A DNA stretch of 64,000 nucleotides from JAZKDW01 sp040387375 (GTDB lineage Bacteria; Pseudomonadota; Gammaproteobacteria; Burkholderiales; Burkholderiaceae_D), in NCBI GenBank assembly GCA_040387375.1, contig JAZKDW010000015.1, positions 1 to 64,000 on the forward strand, written 5' to 3'. The translations under genes were made by a program, and so were the position numbers. This document shows, in pieces, positions 52,752-61,181 of this stretch. Every line of letters starts with the position of its first letter. Position 1 is the first letter of the stretch. Below the pieces are notes generated by a model. That model saw nothing but the letters and a program-made list of their open reading frames with translations. It ran no database searches and had not been told where the DNA came from.

Positions 52752-52802
52752 GTATTCATTTTCTGCATGGGGCACGCCATGCCAGGCGCGGCACGGCCCG
52801 GC

Positions 52803-52808
52803 TATAAT
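52803..52808 (+). promoter_or_regulatory. TATAAT element directly before dapF
   Basis: A perfect -10 hexamer ends 6 bases before the dapF ATG. If used, transcription would begin at or next to the ATG, giving a leaderless or nearly leaderless mRNA. The -35 region is weak (no better than ATGCCA/TGCCAG). Confidence 0.4.
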
Positions 52809-52814
52809 GATTTG

Positions 52815-53666
52815 ATGAAAATCAAATTCACAAAAATGCATGGCGCCGGTAATGACTTTGTCGTCATCGACGCGATTAATCAGCACATTGATTTTACCGC
52901 CGCACAATGGCAATTTATTGCTGACCGGCGATTCGGGATCGGTGCTGACCAGATGCTGGTAGTTGAAAAACCGCAGTCGGCTGGCGTGGATTTTCGCTAT
53001 CGAATTTATAATGCCGACGGCGGCGAGGTTGAACAATGCGGCAACGGCGCGCGTGCTTTCGTCAGGTATGTCACCGATAAAAACCTGACTGACAAGCGGA
53101 TCATAAAAGTCGAAACCCTGTCTGGAATAATCGAACCGCGGCTTGAGCCTGATGGCCGCATTACGGTCGACATGGGCGCGCCGATCCTGCAGCCTGAACA
53201 GGTTCCTTTCAATTCGATCGGCCTGGCAGGCAAGGCCGAAGGGCTGGATACGCTGTGGCCACTCGATGTGGACGGCAATACCGTCTGGATCTCGGCCATA
53301 TCGATGGGCAATCCACATGCCGTCCAAGTGGTCTCCGACAGCGAGACAGCACCGGTATTGGCAGATGGCCCATCAATTGAACACCATCCGCGATTTCCGA
53401 ATCGGGTCAATGCCGGCTTCATGCAAATCGTCGGTCGCCATCAAATCAAATTGCGGGTTTTTGAACGCGGCGCCGGCGAAACGCTGGCCTGTGGCACCGG
53501 AGCTTGCGCAGCGGTGGTGGCGGGCATCCGGCGCGGATTGCTCGATTCGCCGGTGCGTGTGGACACCCATGGCGGTGAACTGTCGATCGCATGGGGAGGA
53601 GAACACACATCCGTCTTGCTGACCGGTCCGGCTGTAAGCGTGTTTGAAGGTGAGATTGATATTTGA
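52815..53666 (+). CDS. dapF: Diaminopimelate epimerase
   Basis: Enzyme of 283 residues that interconverts LL- and meso-diaminopimelate for lysine and peptidoglycan synthesis. The two active-site cysteines are Cys75 (EQCGNGARAF) and Cys226 (LACGTGACAAVV). The start MKIKFTKMHGAGNDF is canonical; a frame open to 52767 lies across the TATAAT box and is not used. Usual neighbours DUF484 and xerC lie 4 kb downstream here, beyond a MITE-flanked block. Confidence 0.94.
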   Translation: MKIKFTKMHGAGNDFVVIDAINQHIDFTAAQWQFIADRRFGIGADQMLVVEKPQSAGVDFRYRIYNADGGEVEQCGNGARAFVRYVTDKNLTDKRIIKVETLSGIIEPRLEPDGRITVDMGAPILQPEQVPFNSIGLAGKAEGLDTLWPLDVDGNTVWISAISMGNPHAVQVVSDSETAPVLADGPSIEHHPRFPNRVNAGFMQIVGRHQIKLRVFERGAGETLACGTGACAAVVAGIRRGLLDSPVRVDTHGGELSIAWGGEHTSVLLTGPAVSVFEGEIDI

Positions 53667-53711
53667 CATTCCTGCCCGGCTCGGCCGAACGGACTATCTA
53701 TTTCGTTTGTA

Positions 53712-53880
53712 GTGGTCCGTCACGCTCCAATTCACGGGTTCTGCCGGTTGCTCGAAGGCGATTGCGGCGTTGCCGATGCGCGCCAGGGAACGGCCCTGGC
53801 TGTGCTCGGCGCCTTGCACTCACCTCCGATCAACGCGGCAGACCGCTTCGCTACCCGCAAATTGAAGCGCGACGAACCAC
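53712..53880. mobile_element. MITE-like element, copy 1 (169 bp)
   Basis: Non-coding element of 169 bp, about 85% identical to the reverse complement of 56925-57093, and of exactly the same length. The ends are imperfect inverted repeats (GTGGTCCGTCACG and GTGGTTCGTCGCG). TA flanks it on both sides (53710-53711 and 53881-53882), the target duplication made by IS630/Tc1-mariner transposases. No transposase gene is in the window. The insertion falls at the end of the SEL1 gene and supplies the first base of its stop codon. Confidence 0.72.
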
Positions 53881-55418
53881 TAGTCTGGAATGAGGCATCT
53901 GAAACGATACAGGCGCTGGCGATAATTCCCCTCCGGTCCTTCCGGTCCGCAGTCAATATTTTCAAATATGCGTGCGATGCGGGTGAGGGCTTGCCGCTGT
54001 TCGCCTGTCTGTATCAAGATGAGGCGGCGTTTGCTGCGCGGGTGCTGAGCGCGAATATCGACCAGCAGGCAATGTCCATAATCCGCGCTGTTCATGTCGA
54101 TCAGTAGCGCCTCGGCCCGGGAAAGACCGATCAATTCCGCCAGTTCGATGCGGGCCGCCAGAAACGGGTAGACGCTGATTACATCCCGCGTCACCTTGCG
54201 TTTGGCCGCCTGCGCCCACTCGGCGCACTGCGCTCTCTCCGCAATTTTTTCGAGCAGGTTCTCGGCGCCCGGATTATTCTGGGCCGCTGCTTTTTGCAGC
54301 CAGTACACCGCACGAATGTCATTGGAAGGGGTTTCCCGGCGCGTGCGCCAGGCAGTGATGCCCAATTCGAGTTGGGCGCCACTGTGGCCCGCTGTTGCCG
54401 CCTTCTCAAGATATTGTTGGGCATCGGCGAGGTTTCGCTGAGAAAATTCCGGCTTCAGATATATTCTCGACATCGCATACCATGCCTCTGCCAAACCCTG
54501 CTCCCCCGACAGGGTCAACCAGCGTATCGCTTTTTTATATTGCGCGGATCCGGAAATCGTTGTTACCCGCGCTCCGGTCGAATCCATCCGCGCCAGCCGC
54601 AATCCCAGCGAAAACTGCGCTTTCCTGTCGCCTGCTTGCGCGGCCAGTTCCAGAAAACGCTCAATTTCTTTAGTGTCGGAATCTGCATGCAGGGCCAATG
54701 CGTGTGCGCACCGCGAAAGAAGGGTCACGTCCTCGTCCGACAATTTTACGTTTGAATCATGGGATACCGGCACATGCAGCTCAATGTGTCGCGCCAGGGG
54801 CAGTGACCAGCGCAAATATTTGACATAATCGGCGGCATCCCATGCATGGCTGGCCATTGCGCGCTGCGCTTTTGCAACACCTCCTTTTGCGGCACGTATC
54901 GTCCATTCAAGCGTTGCTTCGCCGGGCTCCGCACAGAGTTCGAGAGCTTCGTCCTGTTGAACCGCCAAACCCGGCATCACCTCTGCCTGTATCCGTTCCA
55001 GATGCTGCGCCAGCAACCATTGCGCCTCGGCCAGCCCGGCATGGGCAGATGCTTTAAGCGCCAGCAAAGCCTTGTTCCGCATCGATTCCTCGACCGCCAC
55101 TCCCTTTGCCAGTACCAGCTGGGCTAATGCAAGGCCGGCCTGCACCACGCCGGCATCAAAAGCGCGCTCATACCAATGACAAAGATTGGCTGGCTGCGCC
55201 GCACGCTGCGCCGTCTCGAATGAAATGTGACTACCGATCAGGATCCAGGCGTCCTGTTCATGCTGCTGCGCGGCGCGGTCCAGCCAGTACAGCGCTGTCG
55301 CGCTGCTTTTTGGCAGGCCCGCGCCACCGAAGAGGTAGCGTTTTCCGAGTGCCAACTGGGCAGCAGCTTGTCCTGCCCGAGCCGCACGAATTATGAGCAG
55401 TTCCTCGCGATTGGCCAT
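53880..55418 (-). CDS. SEL1/TPR-repeat protein
   Basis: Cytoplasmic repeat protein of 512 residues built of SEL1-like repeats (AQLALGKRYLFGGAGLPKSS, ALYWLDRAAQQHEQDAWILI, AQWLLAQHLERI, KAQFSLGLRLARMDSTGA, AEAWYAMSRIYLKPEFSQRN, AQLELGITAWRT). No signal peptide. SEL1 proteins act as scaffolds in stress and envelope pathways; no partner is known. The stop TAG at 53882-53880 is formed from the TA target duplication plus the last base of the MITE. Without the insertion the frame would read on as YKRNR and stop, so five residues were lost. Divergent from the porin gene. Confidence 0.82.
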   Translation of the reverse strand: MANREELLIIRAARAGQAAAQLALGKRYLFGGAGLPKSSATALYWLDRAAQQHEQDAWILIGSHISFETAQRAAQPANLCHWYERAFDAGVVQAGLALAQLVLAKGVAVEESMRNKALLALKASAHAGLAEAQWLLAQHLERIQAEVMPGLAVQQDEALELCAEPGEATLEWTIRAAKGGVAKAQRAMASHAWDAADYVKYLRWSLPLARHIELHVPVSHDSNVKLSDEDVTLLSRCAHALALHADSDTKEIERFLELAAQAGDRKAQFSLGLRLARMDSTGARVTTISGSAQYKKAIRWLTLSGEQGLAEAWYAMSRIYLKPEFSQRNLADAQQYLEKAATAGHSGAQLELGITAWRTRRETPSNDIRAVYWLQKAAAQNNPGAENLLEKIAERAQCAEWAQAAKRKVTRDVISVYPFLAARIELAELIGLSRAEALLIDMNSADYGHCLLVDIRAQHPRSKRRLILIQTGEQRQALTRIARIFENIDCGPEGPEGNYRQRLYRFRCLIPD

Positions 55419-55784
55419 GAGGTGTTATTAAATTAGCATTAAATGTCGTATAGGCTCCTTGAAAATTGCAAAAATGACTAGATAAAAATTAAACTTTTTA
55501 CAATTATTTTGATTTTTTTGTGCATGCAGTGCCTTACCGCAATTTTCCTCGCATTCCCGTTGGCAAGCCCCTTGATCCCCCTCAATGCACACACTCTCGG
55601 CACGTCATTTTGTCAACGCAGATCCCCATAAAAAAACAACAGAAATCGCCTCCTCCACCTGTTTTGACCAAGCCACCTCGCCGAGGCCAACCAATCCCCG
55701 AAAGTCGTCGCCGAGAGCAATTAACGTTGAAGCATCCGACTCGTGCGGACCATCAACAGACTTTCACAAATTAAGGACAGATCA
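55419..55784. other. Divergent control region between SEL1 gene and porin gene
   Basis: 366 bases, AT-rich from 55430 to 55520, with no gene. It should hold promoters for both genes. A short palindrome CCTCGCCGAGG lies at about 55676-55686. Open frames across 55520-55780 are basic and serine-rich with no domain. Confidence 0.45.
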
Positions 55785-56873
55785 ATGAAAAAAACGCTAC
55801 TCGCGCTGGCAATGCTTGGATCTTTCGCAAGCGCGGCTTCCGCACAATCTTCTGTAACCGTTTACGGCGTCGCTGACGCCGGTCTCGTCTCCGAGAGAGG
55901 CGGCGCAACAGGCACCATCAACAAATTGACCAGCGGCGCCCAGAGCGGATCTCGTCTCGGATTTCGCGGCAAGGAAGAGCTTGGCGGCGGTTTGAACGGA
56001 GTATTTGTACTGGAAACCGGCATTGCCATTGACGCTGGCGGTTTCAACCAGGGTAATACTGCATTTGCGCGTCAGTCTTTTGTCGGCCTTAACAGCAACA
56101 GTTTCGGCACCTTGACCTTAGGCCGCCAGTACACCCCATATTATTTGACGCTCAGCGAGGTGACTGATCCGTTTGGCACCGGCCTGGCAGGTCAGGCAAA
56201 TAATCTGATGGCGACCAGCGGTGTCCGCATGAACAACACCATCAAGTACGCAACGCCAAATTTCTCGGGTTTCATTGGTGAATTCGCTTATGGTTTTGGT
56301 GAAGTTCCAGACAATTCGGATGCTGGCCGGGCGGTCAGCGCTTCGGTGGGATATGCCAATGGACCACTCAATGTCCGCTTTGGATATCACAATGTGCGAA
56401 ACAATACCGATACCGGTACTTCCAAGAATTCCCTCCTCGCGGCAAATTACAATTTTAATGTAGTAAAGCTATATCTTGCCTACGGCGAAGGCAATGGACC
56501 TGGCAGCTCGCCATACCCAGCAAACCCAAATAACGTGACCGGCGCCGCGACCACGGTTGCGCAAAGTCCGTATGGTTTTCCCACAGGTCCAGGTTCGGAC
56601 GAAAGCCGCGAAGCCCTGATTGGCGTCAGCGTTCCATTCGGCGCAAGCACAGTGCTCGCTTCTTACGTAAAAAAAGATGACCGGTCTGCAGCAGGCAACG
56701 ATGCTTACCAGTGGGCTCTTGGTTATACCTATGCTGTATCGAAACGGACCAACTTCTACGCGGCTTATGCCCGTATCAGCAATGACAATACCGCGTCCTA
56801 CACTGTCGGCAACGCTTCCGAAGCTGGCTCTGGCGACAAGGCATTCAATATCGGTGTGCGCCACTTGTTCTGA
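55785..56873 (+). CDS. Gram-negative porin (Porin_4, OmpC/PorB-like)
   Basis: Outer-membrane trimeric porin of 362 residues. Signal peptide MKKTLLALAMLGSFASAASA, mature start QSSVTVYGVADAGLVSERGG, FRGKEELGGGLNGVFVLETG and RQSFVGLNSNSFGTLTLGRQ, and the terminal beta-strand FNIGVRHLF ending in Phe. These are the hallmarks of betaproteobacterial porins. AAGGACAGATCA precedes the ATG. A MITE copy lies 51 bases behind the stop and now separates it from the terminator at 57151. Confidence 0.92.
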   Translation: MKKTLLALAMLGSFASAASAQSSVTVYGVADAGLVSERGGATGTINKLTSGAQSGSRLGFRGKEELGGGLNGVFVLETGIAIDAGGFNQGNTAFARQSFVGLNSNSFGTLTLGRQYTPYYLTLSEVTDPFGTGLAGQANNLMATSGVRMNNTIKYATPNFSGFIGEFAYGFGEVPDNSDAGRAVSASVGYANGPLNVRFGYHNVRNNTDTGTSKNSLLAANYNFNVVKLYLAYGEGNGPGSSPYPANPNNVTGAATTVAQSPYGFPTGPGSDESREALIGVSVPFGASTVLASYVKKDDRSAAGNDAYQWALGYTYAVSKRTNFYAAYARISNDNTASYTVGNASEAGSGDKAFNIGVRHLF

Positions 56874-56924
56874 TCGCAACTCGCTCCAGGGCCTGAGTAC
56901 GTCATCAACTGCGTTTTACATCTA

Positions 56925-57093
56925 GTGGTTCGACACGTGTCAATTTGCGGGGTGCGAAGTGATATGCCGCGTTGATCGGAGGTGAGTGCAAGGCCCCGGG
57001 CACAACCAGGGTAGTCCCCTGGCGCGCATCGGCAACGCCGCAATCGCCTTCGAGCAACTGGCAGAACCCGTGAATTGGAGCGTGACGGACCAC
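56925..57093. mobile_element. MITE-like element, copy 2 (169 bp, opposite orientation)
   Basis: Same length as copy 1 and inverted relative to it. The ends are GTGGTTCGACACG and, read inward from the other side, GTGGTCCGTCACG, 10 or more of 13 positions paired. TA flanks the left end (56923-56924); the right side reads TG (57094-57095), a TA duplication with one change. It is inserted between the porin stop and the terminator. With copy 1 it brackets the SEL1 and porin genes. Confidence 0.72.
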
Positions 57094-57150
57094 TGGCCCA
57101 TCACGCAGAAGGATCCATTCTTGACGCTCTGAGAGCCATGTCATTTTTCC

Positions 57151-57175
57151 AGGGCACCTTCGGGTGCCCTTTTGT
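57151..57175 (+). terminator. Intrinsic terminator downstream of porin
   Basis: AGGGCACC (57151-57158), tetraloop TTCG, GGTGCCCT (57163-57170), then TTTGT. An 8-bp stem with a UUCG-type loop, suited to ending the porin transcript. It now lies 278 bases behind the porin stop because the 169-bp element has been inserted between. Confidence 0.75.
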
Positions 57176-57198
57176 CGTTCACGCAGGTGACGGCACGA

Positions 57199-57226
57199 TG
57201 TACAATGTTTCAGCAAAACAAACATT
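57199..57226 (+). promoter_or_regulatory. Candidate yefM-yoeB promoter/operator
   Basis: TGTACA (57199-57204), the YefM recognition core, overlaps a TACAAT -10-like hexamer (57201-57206). Directly behind, AATGTTT (57204-57210) and AAACATT (57220-57226) form a 7-bp inverted repeat. The block lies 49-76 bases before the antitoxin start, where the autoregulatory site is expected. Confidence 0.5.
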
Positions 57227-57274
57227 CACGGCAGGTAAAGAATAACCCGGCCTCACCTATTACGCAGATATCCA

Positions 57275-57517
57275 ATGCCATCAGTGTCACTCGACTATTT
57301 ACGGACCCACCTTGATGAGACAGTCGCATTAGCCGACGCAGAGGAAGTCGTGATTACCCGCGACGCTGGTGAAAACCTGATGATGGTCAAGGAAGCCGAC
57401 TGGCGCGCATTGCAGGAGACTGTGCATCTGCTGGCAACCCCGCTCAATGCGGATAGGGTGCAAACCAGTCTGCAGTCAGTACGCATCGAGTATCTGCTCG
57501 AGAGCAAAATAGAGTGA
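57275..57517 (+). CDS. yefM: YefM-type antitoxin
   Basis: Antitoxin of 80 residues: LDYLRTHLDETVALADAEEV is the DNA-binding helix region, VVITRDAGENLMMVKEADWR the beta-hairpin, and the tail LQTSLQSVRIEYLLESKIE contacts the toxin. It neutralises YoeB and represses the operon. Its stop overlaps the toxin start by four bases. Confidence 0.82.
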   Translation: MPSVSLDYLRTHLDETVALADAEEVVITRDAGENLMMVKEADWRALQETVHLLATPLNADRVQTSLQSVRIEYLLESKIE

Positions 57518-57768
57518 GACTGCTGTTGACGCCTGGTGCCGCCGAGGATCTCGAGTATTGGCAATCCGGCGATCCGGATCTTGCGCACAAAATCGAGAAA
57601 ATCTTTCGCGGGCTCAAGCACGGAGCCGCAGTGCCGAGTCAGCAGATCACTGCATTAAGACTTAAATTTCCACAGCTTATGTCGGTTAAAATCACCCGTG
57701 AACACCGCATTGTATTTGAACAGCTAGGCAACGACATCATCGTGCATCAGTGCCGCTACCATTATTGA
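57514..57768 (+). CDS. yoeB: YoeB-type toxin (Txe/YoeB family)
   Basis: Ribosome-dependent endoribonuclease of 84 residues, the exact YoeB size. It begins MRLLLTPGAAEDLEYWQSGD and ends ITREHRIVFEQLGNDIIVHQ with CRYHY, matching the conserved REHRLVY...CRYHY pattern that holds the catalytic Glu/Arg/His and the terminal Tyr. The GTG at 57514 overlaps the antitoxin stop, giving coupled translation. It lies 18 bases before DUF484. Confidence 0.87.
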   Translation: MRLLLTPGAAEDLEYWQSGDPDLAHKIEKIFRGLKHGAAVPSQQITALRLKFPQLMSVKITREHRIVFEQLGNDIIVHQCRYHY

Positions 57769-57786
57769 ATCCACCCTATACCACTC

Positions 57787-58455
57787 ATGACTCTTCCACT
57801 GGACTCCGCCGCTGTCGCCCGCTACCTGATAGATCATCCCCACTTTTTTGAAGGGGAGGCCGAACTCATCTCAAAGATTAAATTGATCAGTCCCCTGGGC
57901 GGACGCACAGTCTCGCTGCAGGAAAGACAAATGGAAGTATTGCGCGAGAAGATCAAGTCACTGGAAATGCAGATGGCGGCCTTGCTACGCATAGGCCATG
58001 AAAACGATGCAATTAGCGAAAAATTCCATGCATTGACGCAATCGCTGCTGCTCGCTCGCAACGATGTCGATTTACCCACCGTATTGATCAATGGCCTGCA
58101 AACAATTTTCTCGGTGCCGCAAGCGACATTGCGCGTCTGGGGTGTGGCTGAAGCTTTTTCCCACACATGGTTTGCTGCCGAAGTGTCAACCGATGCGCGG
58201 ATCTTTTCCAATGGCCTGGACACACCATTCTGCGGTGCGAACAATGATTTTGAGGCCGCCGCCTGGCTGGAGGAGCCCTCTGCCATCCGATCGCTGGCTA
58301 TGCTGCCGTTGCGCCTTGATGGCGCGGCCGACGCGTTCGGATTAGTGGTGCTCGGCTCGCCTGACGCAACACGTTTTACTTCCGACATGGGGGTCGCTTT
58401 TCTGACTCAGGTCAGTCAGACCGCCAGTGCCGCATTGACCTGCCTGCTTGACTGA
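57787..58455 (+). CDS. DUF484 family protein
   Basis: Protein of 222 residues with a GAF-like domain (about 75-220). It starts VARYLIDHPHFFEGEAELIS with SLQERQMEVLREKIKSLEMQ, a coiled-coil segment. DUF484 is nearly always next to xerC and dapF in proteobacteria; its role is unknown, possibly in chromosome-dimer resolution. Separated from xerC by 6 bases. Confidence 0.85.
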   Translation: MTLPLDSAAVARYLIDHPHFFEGEAELISKIKLISPLGGRTVSLQERQMEVLREKIKSLEMQMAALLRIGHENDAISEKFHALTQSLLLARNDVDLPTVLINGLQTIFSVPQATLRVWGVAEAFSHTWFAAEVSTDARIFSNGLDTPFCGANNDFEAAAWLEEPSAIRSLAMLPLRLDGAADAFGLVVLGSPDATRFTSDMGVAFLTQVSQTASAALTCLLD

Positions 58456-58461
58456 TTGATC

Positions 58462-59433
58462 GTGAGCGAGCAGGAGAACCGGACGGTTTGCGACGGCTAC
58501 CTCAACAGCCTGGTTACACAACGCAAGCTGTCGCCGCACACGATCAATAATTACAGCCGGGATCTGGCCGAGCTGACTGCATTTTCGGCAGCGCTTCCCG
58601 GCAATATGCCGTTCATTTCCATTACGCATTTCCATATCCGCAAGTTTGCATCTCAACTACATGCAAAGGGATTGAACGCCCGATCGATCGCTCGAAAACT
58701 TTCCGCATGGCGCGGCTTTTTCAGATGGCTGTCGGAACAAACGGCACTGGCATCCAATCCGGTTGATGGTGTCAAAGCGCCCAAGCGGTCGAAGCCCTTG
58801 CCAAAGGCACTGGCCGCCGATGATGCAGTGCATCTGGTTTCCCGATCCCGCCCGGGAAAAGCGGCAGACTCGCACGTCGAGCAATGCAACCATGCCATGT
58901 TCGAACTTCTGTATTCGAGTGGCTTGCGGGTTTCCGAACTGACTGCGCTTGATGCACGATATACGCAAGAGGCAGGGTATGTATCCGCAGGCTGGATCGA
59001 TTTTGAAGCCGCCGAGGTGTTTGTCACAGGCAAAGGCAACAAGATGCGCAGCGTACCGGTCGGCCAACCGGCCCTGCATGCGATCACTACATGGCTGGGG
59101 GCGCGCAGCACATTGGTCCGCAATGACGCAGGCAATGGCAAATTTGCATTATTTCTCACTGGACGCGGTACCCGGATGTCGCCGCGCGTGGTGCAATTGC
59201 GCCTGAAAGCGCATGCACAGGCGCTCGGCATTCCGGTGGCGGTACATCCGCACGTGTTGCGCCATTCATTCGCTTCTCATATTTTGCAATCATCGGGTGA
59301 CTTGCGTGCCGTGCAAGAGATGCTGGGCCATGCATCGATCGCCGCAACGCAGGTATATACCTCGCTTGATTTTCAACGACTTGCCCAAGTCTATGACCTT
59401 GCACATCCTCGCGCGAAAAAAGTGAGTGAATAG
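58462..59433 (+). CDS. xerC: Tyrosine recombinase XerC
   Basis: Site-specific recombinase of about 323 residues that acts with XerD at dif to resolve chromosome dimers. The SAM-like N-domain (YLNSLVTQRKLSPHTINNYS) is followed by the catalytic domain with Arg in SSGLRVSELTALD, Lys in GKGNKMRSVPV, HPHVLRHSFASH (His-x-x-Arg), LGHASIAATQVYT (His) and the nucleophilic Tyr in the same segment. Start is GTG at 58462 or TTG at 58456; GTG is favoured. Neighbour of DUF484 as usual. Confidence 0.92.
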   Translation: MSEQENRTVCDGYLNSLVTQRKLSPHTINNYSRDLAELTAFSAALPGNMPFISITHFHIRKFASQLHAKGLNARSIARKLSAWRGFFRWLSEQTALASNPVDGVKAPKRSKPLPKALAADDAVHLVSRSRPGKAADSHVEQCNHAMFELLYSSGLRVSELTALDARYTQEAGYVSAGWIDFEAAEVFVTGKGNKMRSVPVGQPALHAITTWLGARSTLVRNDAGNGKFALFLTGRGTRMSPRVVQLRLKAHAQALGIPVAVHPHVLRHSFASHILQSSGDLRAVQEMLGHASIAATQVYTSLDFQRLAQVYDLAHPRAKKVSE

Positions 59434-59584
59434 GCCTGCAGGCGCAGCATCGGAATAACCACTTCCACCTATTTGCAACTGAATTGCAAAGTGCGGCATA
59501 ATCTCCACATTACCTGATCCCGGCCTAATGATGACGAAAGTCAAACCTGACGCTACCGGCGCACTTCGCAACCGAAAGCACACC

Positions 59585-60109
59585 ATGAATCATGCCCACA
59601 CGCTTGCTGAATCGCAGCTGCGTGACGCATCGGTGCGTATAACGACGGCAAGGGTCAAGGTTCTGGCCGCATTGCTGGATGCGCGCTGTGCCTTTTCGCA
59701 TCACTCTATACAAGAGGCATTGGTCGACATCGACCGTGTAACCTTATACCGGGCGCTGGACTGCCTGGTCGACGCCAGGCTGGCGCACAAGATTGCTGGC
59801 GACGATCGCATTTTCCGTTACAGCTCCGGAGCCGACCATACACAAAACAATGATGTTTCCAGCGCCAGCCAGCAACCTGTACAACATCAGCACAGCCACT
59901 TCAAATGCACCCGGTGTACCACGGTATTCTGCCTCGATAGCAGCAGCGGCGCAAAAGCAATGGCACATCTCACCCCCGACCCCGCGCGGCCGCAGTCAAC
60001 ATTATGGAAACAGCTGGAACATGTGCTTGAGGAAACCTTGGCCAAAGGTTTTCAATGCCACGATGTCGAACTGACCGTAAAAGGCTGGTGCGCCGATTGC
60101 GCAGCTTGA
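59585..60109 (+). CDS. zur: Fur-family regulator, probably Zur
   Basis: Metal-responsive repressor of 174 residues. Winged helix in the N-half (ITTARVKVLAALLDARCAFS, RVTLYRALDCLVDARLAHKI), then a His/Cys-rich metal domain (QHQHSHFKCTRCTTVFCLDS and CADCA at the end, two CxxC pairs for structural zinc). The next gene is a CobW/ZigA-type GTPase, a usual Zur target, so zinc is the likely signal. The start at 59585 (MNHAHT) is chosen over 59528. Confidence 0.78.
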   Translation: MNHAHTLAESQLRDASVRITTARVKVLAALLDARCAFSHHSIQEALVDIDRVTLYRALDCLVDARLAHKIAGDDRIFRYSSGADHTQNNDVSSASQQPVQHQHSHFKCTRCTTVFCLDSSSGAKAMAHLTPDPARPQSTLWKQLEHVLEETLAKGFQCHDVELTVKGWCADCAA

Positions 60110-60128
60110 TTTCTGACCCCACCCAACC

Positions 60129-61181
60129 ATGACAATGATCCCGACTACCATCCTGACCGGCTTTCTTGGGGCCGGCAAGACCACGCTTCTCAATCGCATC
60201 CTGCAAGAGCCGCATGGCCACAAAATCGCCGTAATTGAAAATGAATTCGGCGAAGAAAATATCGATAACGAAATTCTGGTGCAGGATAGCAGTGAGCAGA
60301 TTGTTGAAATGAACAATGGCTGCATCTGCTGCACGGTACGAGGCGATTTGATTGCCGCGCTCACCACCCTGGCCCGGAAACGCAATGCGGGTGAACTGCA
60401 ATTTGATCGCGTTGTCATTGAAACCACGGGTTTGGCCAATCCCGGTCCGGTTGCGCAGACGTTTTTCATGGACGAGGAAGTCGCGACGCATTTTTTGCTG
60501 GATGCCATCATCACCGTAGTTGATGCCAAACACGCGATGCAGCAACTGGATGAACATGAAGAAGCACAGCGTCAGGTGGGATTTGCCGACCGGCTATTGC
60601 TGTCGAAAACAGATCTGGTCAGCACCGCTGAAGTCGAGCGTTTGATGACACGCCTGAAACGCATGAATCCGCGTGCCCAGACCGGCAAGGCAGATTTCGG
60701 CCAAACGCCCATTGCCGACATCCTGGACATCCGCGGTTTCAATCTGAATGAAAAGCTGGAAATCGATCCTGACTTTCTGGCGGCTGAAGCGGAAGCGCAT
60801 GAGCATGCGCATGCCGACCACGACTGCCATGATCATTGTGAACATGGCGATGGCGCGGCGCACGCCGCAGGCGGGGGCCACTCCGACGACATTGCGGCGT
60901 TCGTATTCAAGAGCACGCGCCCATTCGACGCTGCCCGGCTCGAAGAATTTCTCAGCAGCCTTGTCAACGTCTATGGCCCCCGCATGTTGCGCTACAAGGG
61001 GGTGTTATCGATGGATGGGGCCGACCGCAAAGTGGTATTTCAAGGTGTCCATCAGATGATGGGAACTGATATCGGCGGAAAGTGGGAGGCTACCGATGAA
61101 CGCGCGAGCAAAATGGTCTTTATCGGCATAAACCTGCCGAAAGATATTATTATTCAAGGTCTTGAACAATGTTTGGTATAA
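60129..61181 (+). CDS. CobW/COG0523-family GTP-binding metallochaperone
   Basis: G3E GTPase of 350 residues. Walker A GFLGAGKT (11-18), metal-binding CxCC (Cys65, Cys67, Cys68 in NNGCICCTVRGD), SKTDL for guanine recognition, and a His/Asp/Cys-rich loop at about 233-265 (HEHAHADHDCHDHCEHGDGA). Proteins of this kind deliver zinc under limitation (ZigA/ZNG1). It follows the Fur-type gene by 19 bases and should be in its regulon. Confidence 0.87.
   Translation: MTMIPTTILTGFLGAGKTTLLNRILQEPHGHKIAVIENEFGEENIDNEILVQDSSEQIVEMNNGCICCTVRGDLIAALTTLARKRNAGELQFDRVVIETTGLANPGPVAQTFFMDEEVATHFLLDAIITVVDAKHAMQQLDEHEEAQRQVGFADRLLLSKTDLVSTAEVERLMTRLKRMNPRAQTGKADFGQTPIADILDIRGFNLNEKLEIDPDFLAAEAEAHEHAHADHDCHDHCEHGDGAAHAAGGGHSDDIAAFVFKSTRPFDAARLEEFLSSLVNVYGPRMLRYKGVLSMDGADRKVVFQGVHQMMGTDIGGKWEATDERASKMVFIGINLPKDIIIQGLEQCLV

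Noticed and set aside
53712..54107. Plus-strand small protein of 131 codons and a similar minus-strand protein at 56905-57225
   Set aside because: Both are read through the MITE copies; the similarity is between mobile elements, not proteins.
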